64,000 bases of DNA, taken from contig OV121092.1 of NCBI GenBank assembly GCA_921293015.1, positions 36,029,764-36,093,763 on the forward strand, in the 5' to 3' direction. Origin of the DNA: Phorcus lineatus (taxonomy: Eukaryota > Mollusca > Gastropoda > Trochida > Trochidae). The notes beneath the pieces are model-generated. The model searched no databases. It saw only the letters and a program-made list of their open reading frames with translations, and was not told the origin of the DNA. A program made the position numbers and the translations under genes. Numbering within the stretch: position 1 is the first letter of the stretch; every line of letters starts with the position of its first letter. This document shows, piece by piece, positions 21,521-34,942 of the stretch.

Positions 21521-24369
21521 ATGGAGTTGCTGGTGAACGCTCTGGTTTGCGTGGTCTTGTTAGTTGGTGCCAAGGCTGCTCTGACAAGCCTCCAGTGGTC
21601 CGATTGTGGTAAGTTTTAGTCTAATCCTCGAGTATTATCAATACTTGAAGATATTGCTATATAATCCAGAGTTTTTGTTGGTAGAATAGTCACGGCACAG
21701 TGGTAGGATTAGTCGTTCACGAGTGGTACGTTTGTTTAAAACAACATTTCAAAAGAAATTTCTAATCATTCTGTTAAAAAAGGTTTCCTTAAGATTCCCA
21801 ACATAACCAATGTTCAAGTGGCACAAGTTATATTTTGGGCTTTTTTTAGTGCCAAAATGCCATATGTTCCGACTCATCAAGCAAATCAAGCATTTGAATT
21901 CCAAATGAGCTCAATATCATCTATTCTTGACAATGAATAGTTTTTTATGGAAAATGAACAACCTTATATATGCGCAATCACACGTTCCATTTACATGAAG
22001 GCTGGTTACATAACTACTATATACTTTACATAACAAATTAACAGAAGGTCCCCTTGACACAAAGTGAACACCTGTTAGAAACAGGTATGGGATTCATGAG
22101 GTGCAGTGACATACAGACACTTTATTGATGGTTGCCAGTAGACATTAGATTAGAACTAAAATATGTGTCAACAGTGTTGAGTAGATCAATTAAGAAATAT
22201 TCATGTTAATTAGATGCGCGGTTTTATATGGCGGTTTTACAAGTATGATTGAAAAGGAGAAAATCTCCTAATACTGGTATTCAGCGATATTGAAGCAAGT
22301 TTAGGAACAATATTTGAATTGACCTCAAGACAGATGGCATTTTGTCTCTTATTTCAACCAAATAGCAACTTATGAATGACTTTTAATTTGTCTGCAGGCT
22401 TCAATTTGACCTGCTCATGTTGACTCTGACGGAATATCAGCCAGAATATCCTTATCGTTGACATTTAGAATAATGATGAGTCAAATGTAGTGTAGGCTGT
22501 TCTATCCAAACGATGAATCTACCCTTTCATATATGATAGCCATACAATACCATTAGGATAACGAGCTATATCTCATCTTACGTTGAGATAGCATCTATAA
22601 TGTTTTTTCCTAATTCACCAAAACGTTTATATTTCTATATACGTATTGTAAATTTCCTTGCATGACAAATCCGTAAAACTTTCAATTTAAATTTTGAACA
22701 TACCCTCTTTGCATTACCAACATTCGGGAAAGTTGTTCACTATCCAAGAGATCGAGGAAAATCATATGCCTGATGTGCTACCCTATAAAATAATTTGTTC
22801 GTCAATGTTTTTGTTCACTAGGAACACGTTTGGTTAAGTAATCAAACAATCTAAAATTAAACCGTCTTATGGTCGTGTCCGATTCGTGAAATATGGATTG
22901 CAAATATGGAATATGGATACAGCGTCACCATTAACCCATCGGTTCCTGATACCGTTGACGTAGAAAACATCTCCATCGACTTGGATAAGAATATGTCTTG
23001 ATTATTCTGTATGTTAGGTAAGATTTAGATTTCCAAAATGAACTCATACGCGTGACAAGCTTTTGATCCGTCAAATTCGATGTCGATTTGAAATCAATTA
23101 TTTCTTCAACTTGATATATAGATTCATATGATCATATTGCAATGAGCTTTGGTGGTCAACATCTATCTCCTTTAGGTTCGGACCCATCATTGACCATCCA
23201 CAAGATCGATGTCCAGCCTATGCCAGTCGTCCTTCCTGGGGACATCAAACTGACCATCAATGCGTCGTCCACTCTCCCACAGCTCAACCAGTTGAAGATT
23301 GCCCTGCACGTGAAGAGAGACACCTTTCTTCTCAATGTGCCCATCCCTTGCCTCTTCCACGTGGGATCTTGGTAAGACATCCTCAACTAGAATTCATGTT
23401 GCGATATATCTCCACTAATATGCTGGATATACTCAGAGGGACGTGTATTGTTTAAACAAATACAACAACAACGATACCGAAAAAAATAATCAATATAGTG
23501 AATACAAAGGAAATCTTCAACTTCTGAATTACTATGCGACATGGTTGTTCGATTGCTTTTATGAATTAATTGTTAATAGCTTTAATTGTTTCAAAATGGA
23601 CAGAAACTGTTCAAAATGGCAAAAAGTGTTGAGTTAATAAAATACATTGATTCCTATGCCTTTATGATTTGCATTTCTTTTGGTGTTCAGTATACTTTCA
23701 TTCTAATATACAGCACATACGACAACACCTGCACGCTGTTGACAACAATGCAGAAGGAGAACTGGGCGGGCATCATGGGTGACATTGGAAAACAGATCCA
23801 GACGATGTTGGCGTCCATTGGCATAACCAATCTATGTCCAATCACTCAACACAGCATCGACATCGAAAATTACACACTGACCCTACCAGCGGTACCTGCT
23901 GTGCTGTCCTGGTTTGCTGAGGTAGTGTCATCCTTCAGATTGTTTGGTTCACATCAAAGATTAATTTCTAAATTTTAATTTTTGTTGGAATTCAGTAGCC
24001 ACAGTCCCATTTCCAAGCAGGGAATGTGTTCCTTATTTAAAAGATAAATTGTCCAAAGGATAATCAAAGGACATGGTTCATTTCACCTCATTACGATTCT
24101 CCAAATTTCACTGAAAGTCAAACGTTAAGTCAAATTTGGAATATTCTGCTTATCTTATCTTATTATACAAGATGAGATTTTAGCATCAGTGATTTATGTC
24201 CTCCATACCATGTCCTCAGGGTGACTATGAGGCCAAGGTCCAGGCTCTGGATGCAAAGACTGGGAGCCAGATGCTGTGTCTGAACCTAAAGCTGACCGTC
24301 AGTGAGCAGAAGAAGCCGTGTACTGGCTGGCTGTGTGGTCGCAAGAGAGCACTGAGGAACCAGGACTAA
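21521..24369 (+). CDS. GM2A-like: Ganglioside GM2 activator-like lipid-binding protein (4 exons, 213 aa)
   Basis: Exons are 21521-21608, 23176-23371, 23714-23921 and 24220-24369; all introns are GT-AG and phases agree (1, 2, 0). The family binds lipids in a beta-cup. In vertebrates GM2A lifts GM2 ganglioside from membranes and presents it to beta-hexosaminidase A in the lysosome. A signal peptide is visible (residues 1-19, ending GAKA). Matches to the family include the SLQWSDCG start, the 'V.LPGDIKL.INASS' strand, IPC at 86-88, GSCTYDNTC (Cys95, Cys101), Cys136 and a final strand with Cys184. Possible N-glycosylation sites are Asn58 and Asn147. The tail after residue 192 is Cys-containing (CTGWLCG) and basic, and may be lineage-specific. 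Invertebrates often carry several GM2A-like genes, so exact orthology and ligand are uncertain. Confidence 0.9.
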
Positions 24370-24821
24370 GGTGTCTGAATTAAATTTGTATTGACCTTAT
24401 AATTGATACGAATGTGTTTGGTGATTGTTTTCGGGGAATGGGCAACTTCCCACATAAGCCCGAACTCCTGTCAGTCTGAATCATGTTCGTGTGGGCCAGC
24501 CCTTTAGCCTAAATTGGACTCTCCTGAATGGTACTTCAAATTGCCAATGCAATCAAAGGTATAATTTGGCACAATTCAGCAAAGCTTTAATTAGCAATTA
24601 TTAGGGATGGAGACGAGACAGAACACAAATTATGCCTTAGGTAGAAGTTTGGGAATAAGCTACAAAGAGCCATAGTAAATTTCGTCTGACCCCTTTTATA
24701 CACATGTATGAGTGGTTTGGAAGCAATGAAGTATTAATTGCTAGTTTTTTCATTCCACATTTATCCTTTATAATAAGCATTAAATGTTGATATGTTCTTT
24801 CATTGTTTACACTCTAAGTGA

Positions 24822-24827
24822 AATAAA
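24822..24827 (+). terminator. Candidate poly(A) signal of the GM2A-like gene
   Basis: An AATAAA hexamer lies about 450 bases after the GM2A-like stop codon. It is a plausible 3' end, but AT-rich DNA gives many such hexamers by chance. Confidence 0.3.
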
Positions 24828-24829
24828 TA

Positions 24830-25965
24830 GATAATAATCAAAAAGACAAGAGATGAACTATGCTCATAACCACATACAAATAATTTATCGACATCAGCAT
24901 TAGGAGATTAAAACACCTGAATTTCAAAGGAAATAATTCAATTCTGAAGAGTAGTTGATTCCACACCCTCTACTGCCAAACCAAATTAACCTTCAATCAG
25001 AAAATGCAACTGCTTAGAAATGTTTCTATCTTTCACAAAAATCAAAACTTGTTAACAAAAAGAATAATCTCTAATTGGCAACAGTTTAGAATTGACTTTC
25101 CCTATATACCCTTTAAAGCTTGTATCATTAAGCCGAAGGTTAACCAGTTAAATCAAGCTCGGTAAAGAGCCATACAGCCAAATTTACCGAGATAAAAAAA
25201 AGGTAAAAACAAGTGACATCAAGGATTTATTTTCAACTTAATGTCATTTCAATTCAATCATAAACAGTTTCATTATCATAATCCTCCATTCCATTATTTT
25301 GTTCATTTACAAAAAATAGCATGTAACGATATTTTCATCACATCCAAATAATATATTTCATAATAATCCTGCAACTTTCTTGTATTTAATGCACATATCT
25401 TTTTCTTATAACTTAACTTAAATGGAGATCACAAATCTGAAACAAGTTTCAAAGGCAACATACATTTTATACAATTATATAGGAAGATATTTACACTGAC
25501 TGAAGAGATTTAGGGATCACATAAAATTATCAATTTCTTAAACGCCTTCATATTCCTCAAGCCCTATTGATGAGTAAGTTTAAAAAATAATCTTCAGGTC
25601 TCTTCACAGTAGTTCTTTAAATGAATATTTTTGCTGTATAGAATAAATTTGTCAGCATTCCCTTAGCTCTTGTATAATATACTCAAAAATATGTTTAGGA
25701 CAACATGTATTTAAAATTTACTTATTTTATGAGTCAGTATTTGACTTTTTCAGATAAGTAAACCATTCTTACAGGATTTAACAAAACTCATCACGAACAA
25801 TGAAATACTTACAGATTTCATAAAAGTAATCACAACAGTGTTTAATTTTTGACACAATCACAACCCATATGCTCCCAAATACTTAGTTATACACACAGAT
25901 CATGTTACTATAGCTTCACTTTGAGTGACATACGAGTAACAGTTGAACATTTTACATACATGCAC
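24830..25965. other. AT-rich intergenic stretch between convergent genes
   Basis: I see no gene, RNA or repeat. The stretch lies between the 3' end of the GM2A-like gene and a MITE at 25979. Confidence 0.5.
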
Positions 25966-25978
25966 GCATACTAATCTT

Positions 25979-26408
25979 CAGTGTGATTGAAATCGGCCGT
26001 GTTCCGAGGAATATAAGTTTTTAAATATTAACTCTAGCATGATTCAAACGTACACTATCAAGGGGCTATCACTCTCCACAACAGTCTGAAAGCACCCTCC
26101 TTGCACGCACGTTCTGATGCAATCTCAACTAGCCAATCACATGACACCAGCAAAAGCTTTCGGTATCAGTATCTAGGGGCAAATAATTCCTGTTTACCGC
26201 TGCTATCGTTATTTTAAACGGGATGATGTGATGGTCCGCTAATGACTAGGATTTGTCTGCGCTAAACTGGTGTTAGAACGTGCGAGCATGGAGGGTGCTT
26301 TCAGACTGTTGTGGAGAGGAAAGCAAAGGAAGATGACGTTCAAAATCCGCTATAGTCAATATATAAAAACTTTTATTCCTCTGAACACAGTCGATTTTAA
26401 TCAGACTG
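25979..26408. mobile_element. CAGTSTGATT-family MITE, copy 1 (Mutator-like 9-bp duplication)
   Basis: The ends are CAGTGTGATTGAAATCGGCC and its imperfect reverse complement ('cgattttaatcagactg'). The inverted repeat continues inward with 'gtgttccgaggaat', 'tctccacaacagtctgaaag' and matching sequence on the right. The 9-base duplication ACTAATCTT lies at 25970-25978 and 26409-26417. Duplications of 9 bases point to the Mutator superfamily. No coding sequence. A second copy lies at 39281-39726 and a weak fragment may exist near 29475-29640. Confidence 0.85.
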
Positions 26409-27355
26409 ACTAATCTTTTACAAGAACTTTACATTCTCTCTCAATATACAACAGCTTAGTTTCCACAGAGATGGGGATGTAAAGAAAATATAATAAGCAA
26501 AGCCATTAGCTAATCTGCTTGAATACTAACAGAAGGCATTCCTTTGTGGTCTTTATAATATGATCAAGCAATATTTATTTAGTATTTGAACAGCCTTAGG
26601 CCTGTAATATACTTAAAATAGTATGGTAATATAATCAGTCTCTTTTCTTAAAGCCATATAAAGCTATAGTAGGCACATTACTAATAAAATCTGAGAATGA
26701 GTATGAACTGGCATCAACGGGTAACACAATTCAATTGAAATTTTCATTCCTTAACTTTTGATAATTGTGAAACAAAAACTGAAATAAACGTCATACAGTA
26801 AAATGGTTCAGAACTACATCAGTTGAACTGCAGTTTTGGTTTATTTATTGTTGGTATATTTCACATTCAAAATCTTTCTCTTTTTCGTATTTTTTTCATT
26901 GATTTATATGAGTTGCTTTTTTCATCCATTAAAACCTTAAAAATCAAGAAGTGAAATAAGTGTGTCACATTTTCAATTCTCTTCTGAACTAAATCTGTAC
27001 CACTTGTGGGCAAAATTAGAGTTCACCTAACCTTCAAGATTTCTAAAATTTTGATAATTACCCAAAAGGGGGTGATCAAGAAAAACGTAATTTCCCTGGA
27101 TGACACTTGCGTTATAATGTCACAGATTTTATCATCAAGATTACCCATCTATGTCTAAAAATATACCCAAATGTAGTAAAATTTAAAACTTTGATGCTAG
27201 CAAACATGCGATTAATACATAGAGATTATTACCCGAGGAAGTTTGTCATATGACTTTTATGAAACATGTGAATTTTCATATTACGCAAGGTTTATACACA
27301 AATTTGCACAAGTTTCCTGAAAGTCATATGAGACACTTCCAAGTGAAATAATTTC

Positions 27356-27373
27356 TTTATTACCGATTTTATT
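27356..27373 (-). terminator. Candidate poly(A) signals of FBXL18
   Basis: Two AATAAA hexamers read on the - strand at 27356-27361 and 27368-27373, about 330 bases past the FBXL18 stop codon. They are the first such signals downstream that I noticed. Confidence 0.35.
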
Positions 27374-27693
27374 TAATTCAAATTGCATGGAAATCCACAA
27401 AAAACGGCCTGCTTGCCTTGCAACACCTGCTTCAGTGACATCACATGGTTTGATGACGTCACTGTCAACAAAATATTGTATCTCACGCTGAAACAATCGT
27501 TGCTAGGTAAAAGTGATATGCACACCTCTGCTCATATTGAAAATATGTAACTACTTATGTTTCACCTAAGTGAATAGGTTATAGGAAGCCCTCACTTTTG
27601 AGATGAGAAAATATCTTTTTCCGAATACAGTTTCCTTATCACAGTCTCAAATCTGATTGGTCATGGTTTGTTGCTCTTCACTCTGATTGGCTG

Positions 27694-30600
27694 TTACCAT
27701 GGCCACCGGGGAGGCTTGAGGCACACAGCGGAGCCGAGGACCGTTATATCTTCCAGATGTTTGACAGGAATGTTGGCAGTAACTTGGAAGAGTTCGTCAT
27801 GGTCCAGATTGTGTATACAAATTGAGAGGGCTGGACGTGTCTTTTCAAACCTATGGATGAGAGAAACCATCTTCAAAATTCATGGGATAATATAAGGATT
27901 TGATAATTTGTCAAATCTTTTATTTACTATAATTGTTAGGTATATAAACATGATGGAATACATTGATATTATCAATTTCACATACTGTGAAAGAATTGCA
28001 ATGCATTTTGTACACTGCACATTTGGCAGAAAGAGCAAATATGATTTGAGTCAAATGGAGTTATCTACGTGATATAAGATTTATCAGGCCTCTGCCTTTT
28101 GGTATCAAATCATTTAATAAGGAAGTTATTAATAAGTCGAAACCAGAGTACAAAGGTAGGAAATATTTTGGGAAAAACTTGGAAGCAATGACAGTGATGA
28201 TAAATTTTGGTTGGGTAGAATTGAATAACTGTCTCTAAAAGAAACATCCCATCTTCCCACGTAAGGCTTATTCTTACGCCAGCCCCAATCTCTTGCTAAG
28301 ATAGGCATTGCTACATTTCCCGTACGTTCTGTGCATGTTGCCAAGGCTGCTGTGATGGATTGCAATAGTCCAATGACAAATCATTTGAGAGATGCAACTT
28401 TTCATCAAAAAAGGCACTACACTCATGAAAAAGAATTTTAACTGGTTGGCAGCAAGGTTTAAATCAGCCAGTGATAGAGACTGGTGCAATTTAAAGCCAT
28501 GCGGGAGAAGATGGGCACATCCTAAAGACACTCTACATCACTGGCATATTAAAGCCTTTTTTTGTTTTATTACAGCATCTTTTATCAACAACCCTTTCAA
28601 TAAGCTCTAACCTAAAGGAGATTTCTGATTAGGCTATCATTGTCAGGAGTAATAGGGTGAAGAGCATAAAAATGGAGACAGTATAGTAAGGCTTAAAGTA
28701 GCCAATGATTGACTCTGGTGCAAGTTATTCCTTGTGAGGACAATTTGGGAGGACAAGAGTAGAGAGACTAAGAGCTGAAATTTGGAAAAAGCGGCACTGT
28801 TTAGGGTGGTGAACTTGTAACGTTGACGAGAAGGATAATGGCTGACCTTCGAGTGAGGGATGTCTGGAGGTTCTTGCAGGAGGATAGAGCTGTACACGTG
28901 AACAGTTGTAATGCCACCAGCTGGGGACACTGGAAGAAAGAATTGTGGTATGATGTTAACAGTAGTTTTGACAATACAGACATTTCATGATACAATACTT
29001 TTTAGAAAATCTCTTGACATAAGGATTTGATATGGTACATGTCATGATAAAAAATTTTCAAGTTTTTTTGAATAAAAAAAACCCATTTTGACAAACACTT
29101 TGTTTTGTAAACAAAATTATTTTTTTCAAGTCAACAATATGTATCCTGACCTTCTCGACAAATTTGGTAACAGCTGCAGCATCGATGAAGTTTGAATTCT
29201 TCGACAGCACACATAGTCTCTCAAATGTTGGACATTTTTCACATGCAGCAAAGAATGAGTTCTCGAGCTTCAAGTATGGCTGCTCCAATCTGTAAAAAAT
29301 ATGTTATTTATATTAACAAATTTTGAATTTACAATTCAGAAAGTGACCATTCCCTGCAGAATTTACTCTGTATTCAAATATTATTGCTTCACATTCTTGT
29401 TAAAGATATGCATGTAATATCTAGAATATGTAAACTGTGTGATACTGAACTTGTAATGTAAAATTAAATACAACCCCAGTCAGATTAAAACGTATGAAGA
29501 GGAAACCCCCTAAACAGATTGAGTTCAAACCTCGGTTGTGTCAATAACAACAGTCTATCTTAATCCAACTGACAAACCATTTGATTCAATCTCAAAAGTG
29601 TCTCTATGGTGTGTCTTAAGATGGTATGGAGAGGAAAGCACAGAACAACTTCATATCTTCATAGAGACCTCCTGCTACATGAGTGATTTGTATCTGTGTA
29701 GCTCCTTCCACACCCTGACATCTATTAAGGAAGATGCCTTGTATCACAGTAGGTGGTTATTTGTAGCTTTAAATGGCATTTATTTATTTCAGTCAATAAC
29801 ATGTTGTTACTCAAGAAGACTGAATCAAATATGATGAACCTATGCATCTTTTCATCTGGATTGCAGCTATCTCATATACTCAGTCCTGTTCCTAGATGGT
29901 CTGTTGGCTGGGTTAATTTTGGCCTATTCTGAGCTTATACAACCATTTGCAACGGTAGAATTATCTACTTCTCAAAATTTTAAGGACTTTAAGCAAAAGG
30001 GTGGGCACATTTCCTCAGGACTGCTTAAGGGAACAGCACTTTTAGCTGATAATATCCAGAGCGATACACACTGATAGATATCAAGGCATGGTAGGAGTTA
30101 CTGGGATACCAATATGCTGTGTTGCAGGATGCTGGAGGCAATATTTTGAAACTATTATTCCTCAGATTAGGGTTGATTTTAATGAGACTGAGAGCACACC
30201 TGAGGTCCTTGAGCTTGTGGAAGTGCGGGAGGGCCTGGTGGAGAGATCGCAGGTAAAGGCAGTGTCCGGACATTCCCAGGTGGGAGAGGAATAGTCGTTC
30301 AAGCTGAACACAACCCTTCGCTATGGCAACCAGACAGTGCCCTTGATGAATACCTGTGGTAGAATCATCACGAAAAACTTAGCATTATATTTCTGTTTTT
30401 CTTGGTCTGCTAGTGAGACACACAAACAGACAAACAATCCGTCATATATGATCAAAACCATTAGCCCTGAATATAGCTGAAAGATAGATCTTAAAGAAAA
30501 ATTTTCAATTCTCTCAATCTCTATTTACAAAAGATTTAGAGGTTAAATTATTCAAAACTGATATTCCATATTGGTTTTTAGGCCTCTTAAAAATTAATTT

Positions 30601-33600
30601 ATGATAGATTTACAAGCTAGATTGCTAGTGAAACCGGTATGTTAACTTTACATTTTCTACTGAAGCAGATGAATGTTTAGATTGAAAACGAAGTAAATGT
30701 CAATAATTAAACTGGCGAAGGTATTGAAAACTTTCCAATTCTTTAAGAAATTTGCTGAAAAATCATTTAGTTTTAAGTTACTTTAAAATAAAAGTAACCT
30801 GCACTGGGTTCTACCTGCAATACAAAATAGGCAGCACTCGGCAATTTTCATCTGAACTGATACAAATTTCAAATTATTCCCACTCTGCATCAAAGGTGAT
30901 AATTTGGAAATAGGCAACTGCTAAAGATCATTCATTTCCAAGGAGAAACGCGCTGCCTAGCCTCACCTGGCATCCCGGTCAGCTGCAGGTATTTCAGGTT
31001 CCTCCATTTCCCCACACACAACAGGTCAGCGTCTCGAACCTTTGTCGCAACCATACTACAGAGAGAAAAAGAATGATTACAAACTAACACACATATCAAA
31101 TATCAATCAACATTAGTAAATAAGCAAATGAAAGTAGCTTCTTACTGTTTACTTCAGTAGCAAGGGAGGTAACTCTACTATTTTTAAATCTCAAAGGTTT
31201 TAATTGATTGATTGATAAGGATAAAGTTTTCACGTGATGATTACTGTCAATTGCTGCAAAAAATAGTGCAAAGTTGACAAAGTAATCATAAGCGACATCA
31301 ATGGTCTCAGTTTTAATGACATGCAAATTAACTTTCAGTTGAAATTTTATACACAAAATCAGAAATACTCACAACATTTTACACAACATATTTGATACTG
31401 AATTCATGCTTTTTGCAAAATCAGAGAATATGCTATGATGTTATAGCTGTTAATGTAAACTTAAAGTGTTTTTTTTTTTGTGTGCTAAATTCAACATTCA
31501 AATCGGAATATCGGACAAACCAAGGTTGGAAGATATGAAGCAAAATTTGTGAAAGTAGACAGCACCTTGAATTTTTGTCACTATAGGTATGGAGGGATGC
31601 TATTAAATAAATATTCATTTTTACAGCAAAATAATGCCAAATGCAAGGAGCTTGAACAGGAATGGCAATGGGGTTCTTGAAAAAAAGGTGAAATGTATGG
31701 ATTTAAGGTTACAAAAAACAATTATGACCAACACAACGCAGCTGAATCAGCTAGTCAGCTGAAAATTGCCATCCTAGCTTGAATATCTAGAACTAAACGG
31801 CTCTGTGATCCAGGTTCCGTTTTTTCGAGATGCATTTCATTGGCTGGTAATATTTAAGAGGTATGAGCGATTTGGACTGTAAGATATCTGTTAGGACAAA
31901 TAAGCTGATTAGGCAGGAAATGCTTCCCAAATACAATGTCACCTTGTAACAATGTTTTAAATACATCTTAAACATAGCGACTGTCAGCTTATGTTAACTA
32001 TTGGTTGAAAATGTGCCCTGAACGTACCATGGTCTGAAGGTAAAGGTCCCAGGCAGTACCCCAAAGTACTTGTTGAATGCAGATCTGAAGCCTGCCCCGA
32101 TTAGCTCCAACTCCTCCAGCTGTGGACACTGACTGACCAGGTGTGACAAGCCACCAGGTGGCGCCTCTACCTCGGAGGTCAGTGCCTCGCTTGATGTGGA
32201 CGGCTCCTGCAAGAGTCAATTATATTGGTTGTAACTCAACTTAAGCAAGGCTTGGTAGGAAGATTTCCAGATTGGTTCTGAGTTTACCATTGATTTAAAC
32301 TATTCTGTTTGATTTCAGTAACTGTATAAGATTGTAGGGTACTTCCGTTTCCTGTTCTATGGATGCTGTTTCTTTTTTTTTCATAAAACTTTATGCAAAA
32401 CAATTTCAACATCATTAATATTTCAATTTTTTAAATAAGTATTTAAGCAAAAAAATATTTAGGTGATTTATTGAATCTCCTCAAGTAATTCTAACTGCTA
32501 TTTTTTCCTTTGTCATATATCTCATTGTAAAAACAGATATACCTACACTTTAAATAAAGGCCAACACTTTTAATAACATTTTTGAAACATCAACTCAGAG
32601 GTCCTGTTGAAACAGAAGAGTGATACTCTTTGGAAGGTTTAGGTTTATCTGTTACATACACCTCACATAGTGTGTGTACATCTGGTACATACCAGAGCAT
32701 TGTTTAGACGAAGATAATGATATAAGTTTGGCCTAATAAACGCATTCAGTGTTGGTAAATGTGATCAATTAATATTCAGGGTGAGCGGTATTATCGGTAT
32801 ATAGATAAATAATAAATCGGAAACAAGACGACACTAACCAGTGAACTCTTCTTGAAGTATCTAATATATGGGAGGATATGAAATTAACAATTTTCATTTA
32901 AAATTGAGGAAAAATATAATAAAAAAACATGATTTTATTGAAAGGTGAAGTGTAAACTCGCAAAGTGAAAATATCACAGACATGTTAAAAGTCGGAAATC
33001 TGTCACTGAAATATCTCCCTTTACAAAACAAGCCAGTTGAGCATTGCTCACTTTTCTAATTGATGTTATTTAGTCAAGAGAGCATGGGAAAACTAAGATA
33101 TGAAAAGTACCAATATATTTCAATACGTATTGCAATACGCCTCTCTGTATGCAATATATTGCCATACGGAATGAGTGGAGATCCTTAATTAATACTACCT
33201 ATTACTACCATAACCTCTTTACAGACCTGGACAGGGACAGGCTGGATCCCGACTCTGCGCCTCTTGTTGAAGGTGATGCTGTACTCCTCCAGTAGAGGGC
33301 GCTTGTTTGGCACGGCAACCTGATCAGCATCAAGGTTGTGGCACAGGCAACATGGTGAGAGACTAATACCCTTCCATTCTGAAAAATGACACCGGAGACA
33401 TTGCAGTCTTTACTCGGTTAAATACAAACTGATTAATCTAAAAGTTACAGAGCATTCTGAATGGCTAAGTCACAGGTATGATAACTTTCATTTGAAGAAA
33501 GAAATCCAGGATTGGCCACTGACTGACTTCTCCCAACAGAGCTAGCTCAAGTCATAAAAACATGACCTTACTATTGTGTGAATACAAGCACTTCTCTGGG

Positions 33601-34907
33601 CTTCTAGCAGATTCCTCTAGCGGTGAAGAAAGCAATACAAACTATTCAGGCAATGAAAAACACTTCTTGTATGGTAAGCTTATTTGTTGTGACAGAGGCT
33701 TTTCCATGATTAAGTTGTCAAGAAGACTACACTGTACACTGTCAACAAACATTAGTTTTCTCAAAGAACTCAAACCAAACCAATGTAATGTTTGGTATAT
33801 TTTTACCTCTTACAAACTATCTCCCACTCCCCCTCTCTACCTCTCTCTTTATTTCTAGCTGCCTCTTCGTCTGTCTTCTCTCTTCATATAATGACTTTAT
33901 AATTTGGTTAAAATAGTTAATAATTCATCAAGTCGAAATGTTGATTATGTCTTTCTGAGAATGAATTGATTATTTATCACCAAAAAAATTTTAAAATTCC
34001 AAAGAACCGATGCATTCAAATATGACTACCCGGTACTTGTTTTCAAATTATTACTGTTGAAACTGCATCATTGCTTGCCACCTAACTTGCATTGCATCCA
34101 ATCAACCCTCAATTACTACCCCAGCTTGTTTTAAATAAAGGTTAGTGTAGGTTTTTGTTACTTGAATCACTTCTATCACAGTGGTGAGAATAACTGAAAT
34201 GATGTTTCTCAGAATATTACGTCACTTTCAGGAAACGGGTTAATTTTCTGAGATTCTATTTTGTCGATTCCTAATGAACGCTATAGCTTGTAGGTTGGGT
34301 GAGTTGGGGTTCAACGCCGCTTTCAAGAATATTTCACTTATATCACGGCTGCTAGCATTTTTGCAGGGAGAAAGCCTGCAACACTATAGTGGCTATGCAT
34401 TGGGGTGAAACCTGCGAGCATCGGCTGGAACAAGCAAACCATGGGTGGTTCAGTGTAGCATTGCACCCAAACCTGACTGCGTGTAGAACAGTTCCCTACT
34501 GCAGACAAAATTGCCGAGCCCCTGGCAGGATTCGAACCACGGACCTCTTGATCCAAAACCGAAAGCGCTAACCACTGCGCTATCCCGCCCCCGCTATAGC
34601 ATGTAACCCGAGTCTGACTACTTTAATGTATTCATGAAATGATACAACATAATGCAATGAATAGTCACCAAACATGCACTAATAACATGCTGGGAAGGGT
34701 TGGTTCCAACAAGTTTTAAGCATTCATAATTATAATATATCAAAATGGAATATATTTAGATTAAACTATTTTTCCCATGACCATTATGGAAACTTTAATA
34801 ACCGGCAAATTTGTGCCCACTTGGGTGAGAATTAAAAAGCTTTAGAAATAAAAACCTGATGCAATTTAGATAGATACTTATTAAAGGACAAAATACTGCA
34901 GGTTTGA

Positions 34908-34942
<35 letters not shown>

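Noticed and set aside
23586-23978. 130-codon frame as a separate gene
   Set aside because: It is exon 3 of the GM2A-like gene read on into flanking intron sequence.
34389-34571. tRNA gene or small protein in the SINE
   Set aside because: The tRNA-like boxes belong to a SINE with target duplications; the frame is a by-product.
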